Origin: Antennarius striatus
Lineage: Eukaryota > Chordata > Actinopteri > Lophiiformes > Antennariidae
Reading direction: 5' to 3'
Length of the DNA: 64,000 nt
Assembly (NCBI RefSeq): GCF_040054535.1
Contig: NC_090782.1
Span: forward strand, 24,727,501 to 24,791,500
Shown here: piece by piece, positions 12,170-25,707 of the stretch
How the letters are laid out: every line of letters starts with the position of its first letter
Position numbering within the stretch: the stretch's first letter is position 1
Program-made: the position numbers and the translations under genes
The notes under the pieces: model-generated
Told to the model about the DNA's origin: nothing
What the model saw: only the letters and a program-made list of their open reading frames with translations
The model's database searches: none

Positions 12170-14050
12170 ACAAACAAATTTTTACAGATTGGCACATCAC
12201 AAAAAAGATTTCTTGACTGGAGTGTCAAAAAAATTTTTTTCTTCAGATTGTGGAGTAAAAAAATTACCATTTTTTTTTTGTCAGAGTGGCGCATCCAAAA
12301 AAAATTTTGTTGACTGGCAGGTCGAAGAAAATTTTTTTTCTTCAGATTGTGGAGTAAAAATTACAAAAAAAATTTTTCAGAGTGGAACATAAAAAAAATA
12401 ATTCTTGACTGGAGGGTCAAAAGAAATTTTTTTTCTCCAGATTTTGGAGTAAAATATTAAAAAAATATCTTTTCAGAGTGGCACATAACAAAAAAATTTT
12501 CTTGACTGGCGGGTCGAAAAAAATTTTTTTTTTCAGATTTTGGAGTAAAATACTACAAAAATATCTTTTCAGAGTGGCACATCACAAAAAAAATTTCTTG
12601 ACTGGCGGATAAAAAAAAATTTTTTTCTTCAGATTGTGGAGTAAAAAATCACAAACAAATTTTTACAGATTGGCACATCACAAAAAAGATTTCTTGACTG
12701 GAGGGTCAAAAGAAATTTTTTTTCTTCAGATTTTGGAGTAAAATATTAAAAAAATATCTTTTCAGAGTGGCACATCACAAAAAAAATTTCTTGACTGGCG
12801 GGTCAAAAAAAGTTTTTTTTGTCAGATTGTGGAGTAAAACATTACAAACAAATTTTTACAGATTGGCACATCACAAAAAAGATTTCTTGACTGGAGTGTC
12901 AAAAAAAATTTTTTCTTCAGATTGTGGAGTAAAAAAATTACCATTTTTTTTTTGTCAGAGTGGCGCATCCAAAAAAAATTTTGTTGACTGGCAGGTCGAA
13001 GAAAATTTTTTTTCTTCAGATTGTGGAGTAAAAATTACAAAAAAAATTTTTCAGAGTGGAACATAAAAAAAATAATTCTTGACTGGAGGGTCAAAAGAAA
13101 TTTTTTTTCTCCAGATTTTGGAGTAAAATATTAAAAAAATATCTTTTCAGAGTGGCACATCACAAAAAAATTTTCTTGACTGGCGGGTCGAAAAAAATTT
13201 TTTTTTTCAGATTTTGGAGTAAAATACTACAAAAATATCTTTTCAGAGTGGCACATCACAAAAAAAATTTCTTGACTGGCGGATAAAAAAAATTTTTTTT
13301 CTTCAGATTGTGGAGTAAAAAATCACAAACAAATTTTTACAGATTGGCACATCACAAAAAAGATTTCTTGACTGGAGGGTCAAAAGAAATTTTTTTTCTT
13401 CAGATTTTGGAGTAAAATATTAAAAAAATATCTTTTCAGAGTGGCACATCACAAAAAAAATTTCTTGACTGGCGGATAAAAAAAAATTTTTTTCTTCAGA
13501 TTGTGGAGTAAAAAATCACAAACAAATTTTTACAGATTGGCACATCACAAAAAAGATTTCTTGACTGGAGTGTCAAAAAAATTTTTTTTCTTCAGATTGT
13601 GGAGTAAAAAAATTACAATTTGTTTTTTGTCAGAGTGGTGCATCCAAAAAAATTTTTGTTGACTGGCAGGTCGAAGAAAATTTTTTTTCTTCAGATTGTG
13701 GAGTAAAAATTACAAAAAAAATTTTTCAGAGTGGAACATAAAAAAAATAATTCTTGACTGGAGGGTCAAAAGAAATTTTTTTTCTTCAGATTTTGGAGTA
13801 AAATATTACAAAAATATCTTTTCAGAGTGGCATATCACAAAAAAATTTTCTTGACTGGCGGGTCGAAAAAAATTTTTTTTTCTTCAGATTTTGGAGTAAA
13901 ATACTACAAAAATATCTTTTCAGAGTGGCACATCACAAAAAAAATTTCTTCACTGGCGGATAAAAAAAAAAAAAATTTCTTCAGATTGTGGAGTAAAAAA
14001 TCACAAAAAAATTTTTACAGATTGGCACATCAAAAAAAAGATTTCTTGAC
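12170..14050. repeat. Higher-order repeat block of about 675 bp
   Basis: A variant monomer starting CAAACAAATTTTTACAGATT and followed by GACTGGAGTGTC recurs at about 12172, 12846 and 13519. The variant GCATCC...GTTGACTGGCAGGTCGAAG recurs at about 12292, 12967 and 13641. Both series are spaced 673-676 bp, which is seven monomers, so seven-monomer blocks have been duplicated in tandem nearly three times. Confidence 0.85.
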
Positions 14051-15779
14051 TGGAGTGTCAAAAAAAATTTTTTTCTTCAGATTGTGGAGTAAAAATTACA
14101 AAAAAAATTTTTCAGAGTGGAACATAAAAAAAATAATTCTTGACTGGAGGGTCAAATAAAAAATTTTTTTCTTCAGATTTTGGAGTAAAATACTACAAAA
14201 ATATATTTTTAGAGTGGCACATCACAAAAAATTTTTCTTGACTGGCGGATAAAAAAAATTTTTTTTCTTCAGATTGAGGAGTAAAAAATTACAAACAAAT
14301 TTTAACAGAATGGCACATCACAAAAAAGATTTCTTGACTGGAGGGTCAAAACATTTTTTTTCTTCAGATTGTGGAGTAAAAAATTACAAAAATTTTTTTG
14401 TCAGAGTGGCGCATAAAAAAAATTTTTGTTGACTGGCAGGTCGAAGAAATTTTTCTTTCGTCAGATTGTGGAGTAAAAAATTTTAAAAAAATTTTTTCAG
14501 GGTGGCACATCAAAAAAAAATTTCTTGACTGGAGAGTTAAACAAAAAATTTTCTTCAGATTGTGGAGTAAAAAAATCAAAAAAAATTTTTCAGTGTGGAA
14601 CATTAAAAATTTTTTTTATTGACTGGCGGGTCAAAAAAAGTTTTTTTTCTTCGGGTTGTGGAGTAAAAAATTACAAAAAAATTTTTTTAGGAGTGGCACA
14701 TCAACAAAAATTTTCTTGACTGGCAGGTCAAAAAAAGTTTTTTTTCTTCGGGTTGTGGAGTAAAAAATTACGAACAAATTTTAACAGAATGGCACATCAC
14801 AAAAAGATTTCTTCAGATTGTGGAGTAAAAAATTACAAAATTTTTTTTGTCAGAGTGGCGCATACAAAAAATTTTTGTTGACTGGCAGGTCGAAGAAATT
14901 TTTCTTTCGTCAGATTGTGGAGTAAAATATTACAAAAATATCTCTTCAGAGTGGCACATCACAAAAAAATTTTCTTGACTGGCGGGTCAAAAAAAGTTTT
15001 TTTTTTCAGATTGTGGAGTAAAAAATTACAAAAAATTTTTTTCAGAGTGGCACATCAAAAAATTTTTTTCTTGACTGGGGAGTTAAAAACTTTTTTTCTT
15101 CAGATTGTGGAGTAAAAAATTACAAAAATATTTTTTCAGAGTGGAACATTAAAAAAAAATTTCTTGAGTGGCGGGTCAAAAAAAGTTTTTTTTCTTCGGG
15201 TGGTGGAGTAAAAAAATTTAAAAAAAATTTTTGTCAGAGTGGCGCATAAAAAAAAATTTTGTTGACTGGCAGGTCGAAGAAAATTTTTTTTCTTCAGATT
15301 GTGGAGTAAAAATTACAAAAAAAATTTTTCAGAGTGGAACATAAAAAAAATAATTCTTGACTGGAGGGTCAAAAGAAATTTTTTTCTTCAGATTTTGGTG
15401 TAATATTATTACAAAAATATCTTTTCAGAGTGGCACATCACAAAAAACTTTTCTTGACTGGCGGGTCAAAAAAAATGTTTTTTCTTCGGATTGTGGTGTA
15501 AAAAATCACCAAAAAGTTTTTTCAGAGTGGCACAACAAAAACAACAATTCTTGACTGGAGGGTCAAAAATTCTTTTTTCTTCAGATTGTGGAGTAAAAAA
15601 TTACAAAAATATTTTTTGAGAGTGGAACATTAAAAAAAATTTCTTGACTGGCGGTCAAAAAAAAGTTTTTTTTCTTCCGGTTGTGGAGTAAAAAATTACA
15701 AAATTTTTTTTCAGAGTGGAACATAAAAAAAATAATTCTTGACTGGAGGGTCAAAAAAATTTTTTTTTCTTCAGATTTT

Positions 15780-17095
15780 GGAGTAAAATATTACAAAAAT
15801 ATCTTTTCAGAGTGGCACATCACAAAAAAATTTTCTTGACTGGCGGGTCAAAAAAAATTTTTTTTGTTCGGATTGTGGTGTAAAAAATTACAAAAAAATT
15901 TTTTCAGAGTGGCACATCAAAAAAAAAATTTCTTGACTGGAGAGTTAAACAAAAATTTTTCTTCAGATTGTGGAGTAAAAAATCACAAAAAAATTTTTTC
16001 AGAGTGGAACATTAAAAAAAAATTTCTTGACTGGCGGGTCAAAAAAATTTTTTTTACTCAGATTGTGGAGTAAAAAAGTACAAACAAATTTTAACAGATG
16101 GCACATCACAAAAAAGATTTCTTGACTGGAGGGTCAAAAAAAATTTTTTTCTTCAGATTTTGGAGTAAAATATTACAAAAATTTTTTTTCAGAGTGGCAT
16201 ATCACAAAAAAATTTTCTTGACTGGCAGGTCAAAAAAAATTTTTTTTTCTTCAGATTTTGGAGTAAAATATTACAAAAATATCTTTTCAAAGTGGCACAT
16301 CACAAAAAAAATTTCTTGACTGGCGGGTCAAAAAAAATTTTTTTTGTTCGGATTGTGGTGTAAAAAATTACAAAAAAATTTTTTCAGAGTGGCACATCAA
16401 AAAAAAAATTTCTTGACTGGAGAGTTAAACAAAAATTTTTCTTCAGATTGTGGAGTAAAAAAATCACAAAAAATTTTTTTCAGAGTGGAACATTAAAAAA
16501 AAATTTCTTGACTGGCGGGTCAAAAAAAATTTTTTTACTCAGATTCTGGAGTAAAAAAGTACAAACAAATTTTAACAGATGGCACATCACAAAAAAGATT
16601 TCTTGACTGGAGGGTCAAAAAAAATTTTTTTCTTCAGATTTTGGAGTAAAATATTACAAAAATTTTTTTTCAGAGTGGCATATCACAAAAAAATTTTCTT
16701 GACTGGCAGGTCAAAAAAAATTTTTTTTTCTTCAGATTTTGGAGTAAAATATTACAAAAATATCTTTTCAGAGTGGCACATCACAAAAAAAATTTCTTGA
16801 CTGGCGGGTCAAAAAAAATTTTTTTTGTTCGGATTGTGGTGTAAAAAATTACAAAAAAATTTTTTCAGAGTGGCACATCAAAAAAAAAATTTCTTGACTG
16901 GAGAGTTAAACAAAAATTTTTCTTCAGATTGTGGAGTAAAAAAATCACAAAAAATTTTTTTCAGAGTGGAACATTAAAAAAAAATTTCTTGACTGGCGGG
17001 TCAAAAAAAATTTTTTTACTCAGATTGTGGAGTAAAAAAGTACAAACAAATTTTAACAGATGGCACATCACAAAAAAGATTTCTTGACTGGAGGG
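15780..17095. repeat. Higher-order repeat block of 480 bp
   Basis: The variant TGGCGGGTC...TTTGTTCGGATTGTGGTG occurs at 15841, 16321 and 16802, 480 and 481 bp apart, with nearly identical DNA between. This is a recent five-monomer higher-order duplication, different in size and content from the 675-bp block. Confidence 0.9.
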
Positions 17096-17400
17096 TCAAA
17101 AAAATTTTTTTTCTTCAGATTGTGGAGTAAAAAATTACAAAAATATTTTTTGAGAGTGGAACATTAAAAAAAATTTCTTGACTGGCAGGTCAAAAAAAAG
17201 TTTTTTTTCTTCCGGTTGTGGAGTAAAAAATTACAAAAATTTTTTTTCAGAGTGGCACATCAAAAACACTTTCTCGACTGGCGGGTCAAAAAAAATTTTT
17301 TTTACTCAGATTGTGGAGTAAAGAATTACAAAAAAAATTTTCAGAGTGGAACATTAAAAAGAAATTTCTTGACTGGCGGGGCAAACAAATATTTTCGGAC

Positions 17401-18953
17401 CTGTGTGTCAAAAAATGTTTCTTTGTAGTCTGGTAGATCTAAAAAAATTTTTTTTGTTAAACGATGGGTCAAAATATTTTTTTTGTCTAGACCAGGGGTT
17501 CAAGACTTCACAACATGCTTTTTTATGTTACATGAGGGTTGAGAAAAAATTTTTGTAGACCAGCAGGTCAAAATAAAATTATTTTTTTTGACTGACAGGT
17601 CAAAAAATGTTTTTTTCTTGAAATTGTGGAGTAAAAAATTAAAAACATTTTTTGCAGTTTGGCATGTTAAAAAAGTTTGTTTTTGTTGACCAGTGGGTCA
17701 AACAAAATTTTTTTTGTACTTATGTGTCAAAGATGTTTGTTTTTTTGCAGACCGATGATGATGAAAGATATTTTTAGATTGGCGGTTCAAAAATTTGTTT
17801 TTCATTGACCGCCAGGTAGAAATACATTTTTTTTAAAATAAGGGTTCAATACTTCACAAAATACCTTTTTCCCGAGACCAGCGGGTCGAAAAGAAAAAAT
17901 GTTTTAGACAAGTTCGTCAAAAAAAAAATATTTTTCTTGACCCAAATATATTTGGACTTGTGCGTCAAAACAACGTTTCTTTGTAGTGTGGCGGGTCTAA
18001 AAAAATTTTTTTTGTTGAACGATGGGTCAAAATATTTTTTCTTTTCTTGACTGGGTAAAACAAATATTTTTGGACGTGTGTCAAAAAAATGTTTCTTTGT
18101 AGTCCGGCAAGTCTAAAAGAAACATTTAAACCAGCAGATCAAAATTTTTTTTGGACTGTCAGGTCAAATAAAGTTGCTTTCTTCAGATTGTGGAGTAAAA
18201 AAAAAAGTTTTTTCTTGACCGGCAGGTCAAAAAATTGTTTTCTTGTTGACCGGTGTTCCAAAAATTTTTTTTTCTTTAGACTGGAGTAAAAAATTACAAA
18301 AAGTTAAATTTTCAGACTGGCACTTCAAATAAATTCCTTTGTTAACTGTCGGGTCAAAAAAATTTTTTGTACCTATGTGTCAACAAATCTTTCTTTTGTA
18401 GACCGGTAGGTCAAGAAAATATTTTTAGACTGGCAGTTCAAAAAATTTTCTTTTGTTGACCGGTGGGTATAAATAATTTTTTTTTTTTAGACCAAGGGTT
18501 TAAAACTTCACAAAATACTTTTTTCCCCCTAGACCAGCGGGTCAATTTTTTGTTTTTCTTTTTGTGGACTGGCGGGTCAAAAACAAGAAATTGATTTGCT
18601 GACCAGCAGGTCACAAATTTTTTTTTCTGCAGACCAGGTGTTGAAAACCTCACAAAATACATTTTTTTTCCTCCACCAGCGGGTCGAAAAAAAAGTTTTT
18701 TTTGTAGACCAGCAGATCCAAAAAAAATTTTTTGTTGACCGGCGGGTCAAAATAATTGTTTTTCTTCATACCAGGTCACAATATTCTTTTTTTAACTTTA
18801 CCAGCGGGTTGGAAAAAACATTTTTTTTGGACATAAAAAATTTAGACAGAGATTTTTTGTTTGTCCACAACATTTTTTTCTGACCAACTAATTTCTTTTG
18901 GTCCACAAAAAAAATTTTTGGGATGGTTGTTCAGTGCAAAAAATTTTCTTTGC
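17401..18953. repeat. Degenerate flank of the satellite, short-unit form
   Basis: After 17.4 kb the 95-bp register is largely lost. What recurs instead is a single short block, roughly GACCRGCGGGTCAAAA followed by a T-run, at irregular spacings of about 30-60 bp, with sporadic 95-bp-type pieces (for example at 17618 and 18180). It reads like the ancestral single unit or its decayed form. No gene is seen. Confidence 0.8.
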
Positions 18954-19170
18954 ACACGCTTCTTCACCTCTTTTCCACACTCTCCATTGCTCTGGACTGT
19001 TGAGCCTAAGTACTTCAAATCCTCCACCTTCTTGATCTCTTCTCTCTGTAACCTCACTCTTCCACTTGGGTCCCTCTCATTCACACACATGTACTCTGTC
19101 TTACTGCGGCTAACCTTCATTCCTCTCCTTTCCGGGAGAAACCTCCACCTATGTAGCTTCTCCTCCACCT
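18954..19170 (-). mobile_element. RTE LINE fragment inside satellite flank
   Basis: On the minus strand it encodes the RT palm/thumb boundary of the same RTE family, with ERRGMKVSRSKTEYMCVNE and LKYLGSTVQSNGECGKEVKK. It lacks both the 5' part and the element's 3' end; the LINE match stops at KKRVQ and the satellite-like sequence resumes on both sides. It is a dead fragment. Confidence 0.85.
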
Positions 19171-20689
19171 GAAAACAAAAAAATTTTTTGGACCAATTAC
19201 AAGCAGTTTTGGTCTTTGGACCAAAAACATATTGTTTTAGACAGATTAACAGTCCAAAAAATCATTTTGTGGACCCAATGCCTGACCAAATAAAAAAATG
19301 CTCACACCGACCAAAGAAAATTTTTTTTAGACCAGCTGACTGACCAAAGGTGTATTTCTTCTATACGCTGTGGAGACAATGGCCAAAACACAAGCCACAT
19401 GTAAAGAAGCCTGACTCGGATGAGTAGGCCATGGTCCTGATGAATTAAGGCATCACTGCGCTGAACAAATGTCAGAAGAAACTCCTGAAAAGCTGGAGGG
19501 ACTGGGAAAACGTACGGATGCTGTGACCAGGAATCAGGACGCTGACACCAGTGACTAGAAGGGAGGGCAGACATACTGTACATGCGCATCATCTCAGACA
19601 GTCAATGCAAGCAATTCGATTGGCATCAGCACAATAAATTCGTCTGGAAATAACACATGCAATGGACTATTAAAGGTCCTTAACAAATCTTTAATAGACG
19701 TTTACCTGAATATAAGTTACGTTTCTGGAGGTGACGCGAAACCGACTGATGTCACAGTTGGGTTCAAATCTTCAAGAGTGGCCTTGAAGGACGGCGGAGG
19801 GATGCAGACCTTTAGTGACAGAATTAATTTGATAAACTGAGTAAATAAACACTGAAAGAATGTCAAGTGATGAGAAACAGGAAGGAGTTGAAACGGCTCG
19901 AAATAACAGGTGTTCATGAATAAAAGATCGATGTGAGGGAAACCTGGAGGAGGAGGAGGAAGAGGAGGAGGAGGTGCGTTCTCCTGGAACTCCTAGAACC
20001 AACAGAACCTGGTTCTGTTCCGGTTGTCAACACATGGAATCAGATCATGTGTCTGAAGCGTTTTGGCGTCACGCTAGCCTCGCCCTTACCGCCACACTGA
20101 TTGGACCGTGATGTGATCTGATTCCCAACCAGGCCTTCTCCACGCTGACGTCTCCTTGTGGCCTTGGCGGATCCTCGTGTCTCGTCTCCGGATGCTTTTG
20201 ATCCTCCTCCTCTTCCTCAGCTCTGTGGATGACCTCTGCATCAGTCAGGAGTGCTGCGCTGGGCGCTGCCCCTCGGTGATTGAATTGTTTGATGCCCCCC
20301 CCCCCAGGGCTCTCCAGCCCCCAAACTGATGGGAACAGCGTTCCTGCAATCCGACAGGCTCAGCATCTTAAAATATCTTCATGCAACAAAACCCACGGAT
20401 CCCGGAAACGTGTTCCGGAGACGGGAGGAGAGCTCCTGTGAGCAGTTTGAGTCTGACGCTGACGCTACGGCCGCTGTAGCAACAGCAGCAGCGTTAGCTC
20501 AGGGGCTAATGGCTACATGCTAACACTGCATACTTTAAAAGTATATACAGCTATAGTAGTACTTTTAGTACTAGTAGTAGTATAAGTAGTACTAGTGGAA
20601 CACTTGTACAGGATTAAAATAAACCCAGCTGCCAGACATGGCTGGACATGAATCGACCAATCAGAGCAGAGTAGTCTGAAGGTTTAAGA
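19171..20689. other. Satellite margin and gene-free DNA
   Basis: To about 19345 there are further decayed satellite-like pieces (GGACCAA and GACCAAAG blocks with A- and T-runs). The remaining DNA shows no convincing exon. A minus-strand open frame near 19302-19592 matches no family I know. Confidence 0.5.
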
Positions 20690-21127
20690 TATAAGACTAG
20701 ACCAAACAAGAGTAGACTAGACTAGGCAAGAGTATACTAGACTAGACTAGACTAGACAAGAGTAGACTAGACTAGACAAGAATAGACCAGACTAGACTAG
20801 ACTAGAATAGACTAGACTAGACAAGAGTAGACAAGACTAGACTAGACAAGAGTAGACTACACTAGACTAGACTGGACAAGAGTAGACTAGACTAGACTAG
20901 ACTAGACTAGACAAGACAAGAGTAGACTACCTAGACAAGAGTAGACTAGACTAGACAAGAGTAGACTAGACTAGACTAGACTAGACAAGAGTAGACTAGA
21001 CTAAACTAGACTGGTCAAGAGTAGACTAGACTAGACTAGACAAGAGTAGACTAGACTAGACTAGACTAGACAAGAGTAGACTAGACTAGACTAGACTAGA
21101 CAAGAGTAGACTAGACTAGACTAGACA
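20690..21127. repeat. ACTAG pentamer / AAGAGTAGACTAG minisatellite
   Basis: About 440 bp of (ACTAG)n interrupted by ACAAGAGTAG. It runs straight into ACTTTATTGATCCCAAACTGG at 21128, so it looks like an expansion of the simple repeat beside that conserved retroelement tail. Confidence 0.9.
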
Positions 21128-21160
21128 TACTTTATTGATCCCAAACTGGGAAATTTAAAA
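21128..21160. mobile_element. LINE/SINE tail motif (copy 1)
   Basis: ACTTTATTGATCCC followed by AAACTGGGAAATT is a very common teleost retroelement end. A diverged copy is at 41123-41152. Only the end is present, so the element class is not certain. Confidence 0.45.
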
Positions 21161-21244
21161 TCAGCCAATCAGCATCAGCTGTGTGTATCTGATCTGGACC
21201 TGAAATTCCTGACTCATCGACAAAGAGGAAGCTCCTAAAGCAGC

Positions 21245-21490
21245 ACCAGAACCTGAAAGTCTCGTCCAGAGCCTGTAGGTGGTGCCTGGTCCAGAACCTT
21301 TAGGTGGTATCTAGTCCAGAACGTGTAGGTGGTGTCTGGTCCAGAGCCTGTAGGAGGTGTCTGGTCCAGAACGTGTAGGTGGTGTCTGGTCCAGAACCAG
21401 TAGGTGGTGTCTGGTCCAGAGCCTGTAGGAGGTGCCTGTTTAGAACCTGTAGGTGGTGTCTGGTCCACAACCTATAGGAAGTGTTTGGTC
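21245..21490. repeat. 25-bp minisatellite
   Basis: About ten units of TGGTCCAGAACCTGTAGGTG plus GTGTC. GGTCCAGA recurs at 21338, 21363, 21388 and 21413, exactly 25 bp apart. Confidence 0.95.
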
Positions 21491-23024
21491 CAGAACCCAG
21501 TTGGGTTTCAACCAGTTTAAAGCGGTTTTAACTCTTAATCTTGTGTGTTGAAGTCTGCAGTGCGGCCCTGAAGACAAACAGGCTTCCTTTCGTTTTTTTA
21601 TCTGAACCGGTCTTCGGATCTGGCTGATCGGGTTTCTTTCAACTAAACAAACGACGCTGCGTTCACCTTTCTTTTTCCTTCCACTCATTTGAATTAAAAG
21701 GTCACTAGTGTGCTGAACCCTTTATGGACTTCTCTTCTGAGTCCATTTTTAATGAATTCAATTTAATAAAAAAGTTCCTCTTCTCCCATGAGGAGAAAAC
21801 CTCTTATCCCCCCCACCATTGGAAATTATGGCTTTCATGGCCATGTGCTCTTTCAGTTCTTATCAGCATTAGCGCTTATGAATGCGTCATTAAAGCCACA
21901 TTCTGCTCATATTTACAGGGTTTGTGTGGCTGGCGTCTCCGGAGGCTGAAATTAATTCGCAGTCGTGGTGATCTTTAGATCTTGTTTGAGGGGTGTATGC
22001 CATCAGAACCTGTGGGACCCCCGTCTACATCCATCATACCCAGCACACAACTTCCCGACTGTCACGGGAAGCCTCGCTGGCCGACGTTCCATCTGCATAA
22101 CTCAGCGCGGGAAAGGTTAACCCCGTCTCGTCGGCAGCTTCAGAGTCTCCCGGAGTGATTTATGATCTCCTGTTCTGCTTTATACTTCAGCCAGCAGAGT
22201 GAAGTTGACAGGGGGAAATATGTGATTGGAAATTCCGAAAGGAGATAAGATGTTGGCTGCCTGGCGCCTGATAACCATAGATAAAAAGTACAGAGAGGAG
22301 CTTCCCGTGGGACCGCGGCGGATTTATCCGTGTTTACCTCTGATGGAATCAGGATGCAAGGGTTCTAGGGAGGAACCGCCGATTGATCCTTGGTTGGCCC
22401 CGGGATCCTCCTGTTTGGTGCGTCACATGGACGCCTGATGGACATGAAATATGAATCCATGTTTCTTTTCCTTCAGTTTGGAATAACCTGGAACTAGTGA
22501 ATGAAGCGTTTCCGGAACACGATATCCCCGAGTTGAAGACTGCTGCTTCGACGACACGTTTGAATGGCAGCAACTGTAATGAAAAAATACGACTAGCAGA
22601 TAATGGTGATTAATGTGAGGCGTCGCGTGTTCAATTACAAGACATCAGCAGAAAAGGAGGAAATGTGGACTGTTGGGTTTGTTCATCTAATTAGGAGGAG
22701 AACTCTGAAACTCTATGGCAACCATCAGCAGGGTCTTTAGAGGAACGGCAAGTAAACAGATCATTAAGCCGCTGCAATAGGCACAAGATTCAGGCCTTGA
22801 CTGACGCCGTCATTTGGAGGTAATCTCCATATCATCATTAGCGTCGTCTTACAGCCAATCGTAGACAAAGATACTGGCGTCGTGGCAGCTGAGTGGCGTC
22901 AGCATTAGATTATTATTGTTCATGATGACAGTGGTGCCTTACCAGAACAGATCCAACAAGACGTCACGTCGGTGACGTGAGAGTCTCTAGAATGGCTTTC
23001 AGGAAACTTTGTCAAGTCCTGGGA
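21491..23024. other. Gene-free DNA, possible conserved non-coding blocks
   Basis: No exon is recognised. Segments 21720-21960 and 22130-22300 are free of repeats and have balanced composition, unlike the surrounding repeats. They are plausible regulatory candidates upstream of the GHRHR-like gene, but this is only an impression. Confidence 0.35.
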
Positions 23025-23215
23025 CTTCAAGCTCAAGTCCTCTACCAGAGTCCTGGGACCTCAAACTCAAGTCCTCTACCAGAGTCCTGGGACCTCAAAC
23101 TCAAGTCCTCGACCGGACTCCTGGGACCTCAAACTCAAGTCCTCGACCGGAGTCCTTGGACCTCAAACTCAAGTCCTCTACCAGAGTCCCGGAACCCAAT
23201 GCTCAGGTCTTCTAA
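23025..23215. repeat. 34-bp minisatellite
   Basis: About 5.5 units built on CTCAAGTCCTCTACCAGAGT and CCTGGGACCTCAAA. CTCAAGTCC recurs at 23066, 23100 and 23134. Substitutions separate the copies (CTACCAGAG versus CGACCGGAG). Confidence 0.93.
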
Positions 23216-25067
<1,852 letters not shown>

Positions 25068-25707
25068 CTTCTTCTTCTTTTCCTTTCGGCTTTTCCCTTC
25101 AGGGGTCTCCACAGCCAATCAGTGTCCTCCATCTAACCCTGTCTTCTCATCCTCTTCTCTCACACCAACTACCTTCATGTCCTCTTTCACTACATCCATA
25201 AACCTCCTCTTTGGTCTTCCTCTAGGCCTCCTGCCTGGCAGTTCAGAACTCAGCATCCTTCTACCAATATATTCACTATCTCTCCTCTGGACATGTCCAA
25301 ACCATCTCAGTCTGGCCTCTCTGACTTTATCTCCAGAACCTCTAACATGTGCTGTCCCTCTGATGTACTCATTCCTGATCCTATCCATCCTGGTCACTCC
25401 CAGAGAGAACCTCAGCATCTTCATCTCTGCTACCTCCAGCTCTGTCTCCTGTCTTTTCCTCAGGGACACTGTCTCTAGACCAAACAACATCTCTGGTCTC
25501 ACCACAGTTTTGTACACCTTTCCCTTCATTTTAGCTGAAACTCTTCTATCACACATCACACCTGACACTTTCCTCCACCCGTTCCATCCTGCCTGGACAC
25601 GCTTCTTCACCTCTTTTCCACACTCTCCATTGCTCTGGACTGTTGAGCCTAAGTACTTCAAATCCTCCACCTTCTTGATCTCTTCTCCCTCTAACCTCAC
25701 TATTCCC
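25068..25707 (-). pseudogene. RTE LINE 3' end, 5'-truncated
   Basis: The minus strand keeps about 190 codons of the C-terminal part of the RTE protein through to its stop at 25119 ([56 protein letters not shown] and [18 protein letters not shown]). A very short 3'UTR follows, with GGCTGTGGAGACCCCTGAAG, and ends in (GAA)n at about 25068. The 5' side is truncated, as expected for target-primed insertion. This copy defines the family's true 3' end. Confidence 0.9.

Larger units (their letters stand above)
9040..17400. repeat. AT-rich satellite array, about 95-bp monomer
   Basis: About 8.4 kb of tandem monomers, 88-98 bp apart when measured between successive ATTGTGGAG landmarks (9213, 9301, 9393, 9491, 9588, 9683, 9781). 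This gives roughly 85-90 copies. Each monomer has three sub-blocks: TTGACTGGCGGGTC, CAGATTGTGGAGT and CAGAGTGGCACATC, each followed by an A-run and then a T-run. The three sub-blocks resemble one another, so the monomer looks like a fixed trimer of an older unit of about 31 bp. The plus strand stays open for up to about 110 codons at a time (Lys/Phe-rich), but this is a by-product of monomer lengths and sequence, not a gene. Confidence 0.97.

Noticed and set aside
9316..17428. Many Lys/Phe-rich open frames of 60-110 codons along the satellite
   Set aside because: All are the same monomer translated repeatedly (F-L-T-G-G-S-K-K pattern). They have no homologue and follow from repeat length and stop-poor sequence.
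19302..19592. Minus-strand 96-codon open frame
   Set aside because: No recognisable domain, next to satellite remnants; its last codons run into satellite-type A/T runs.
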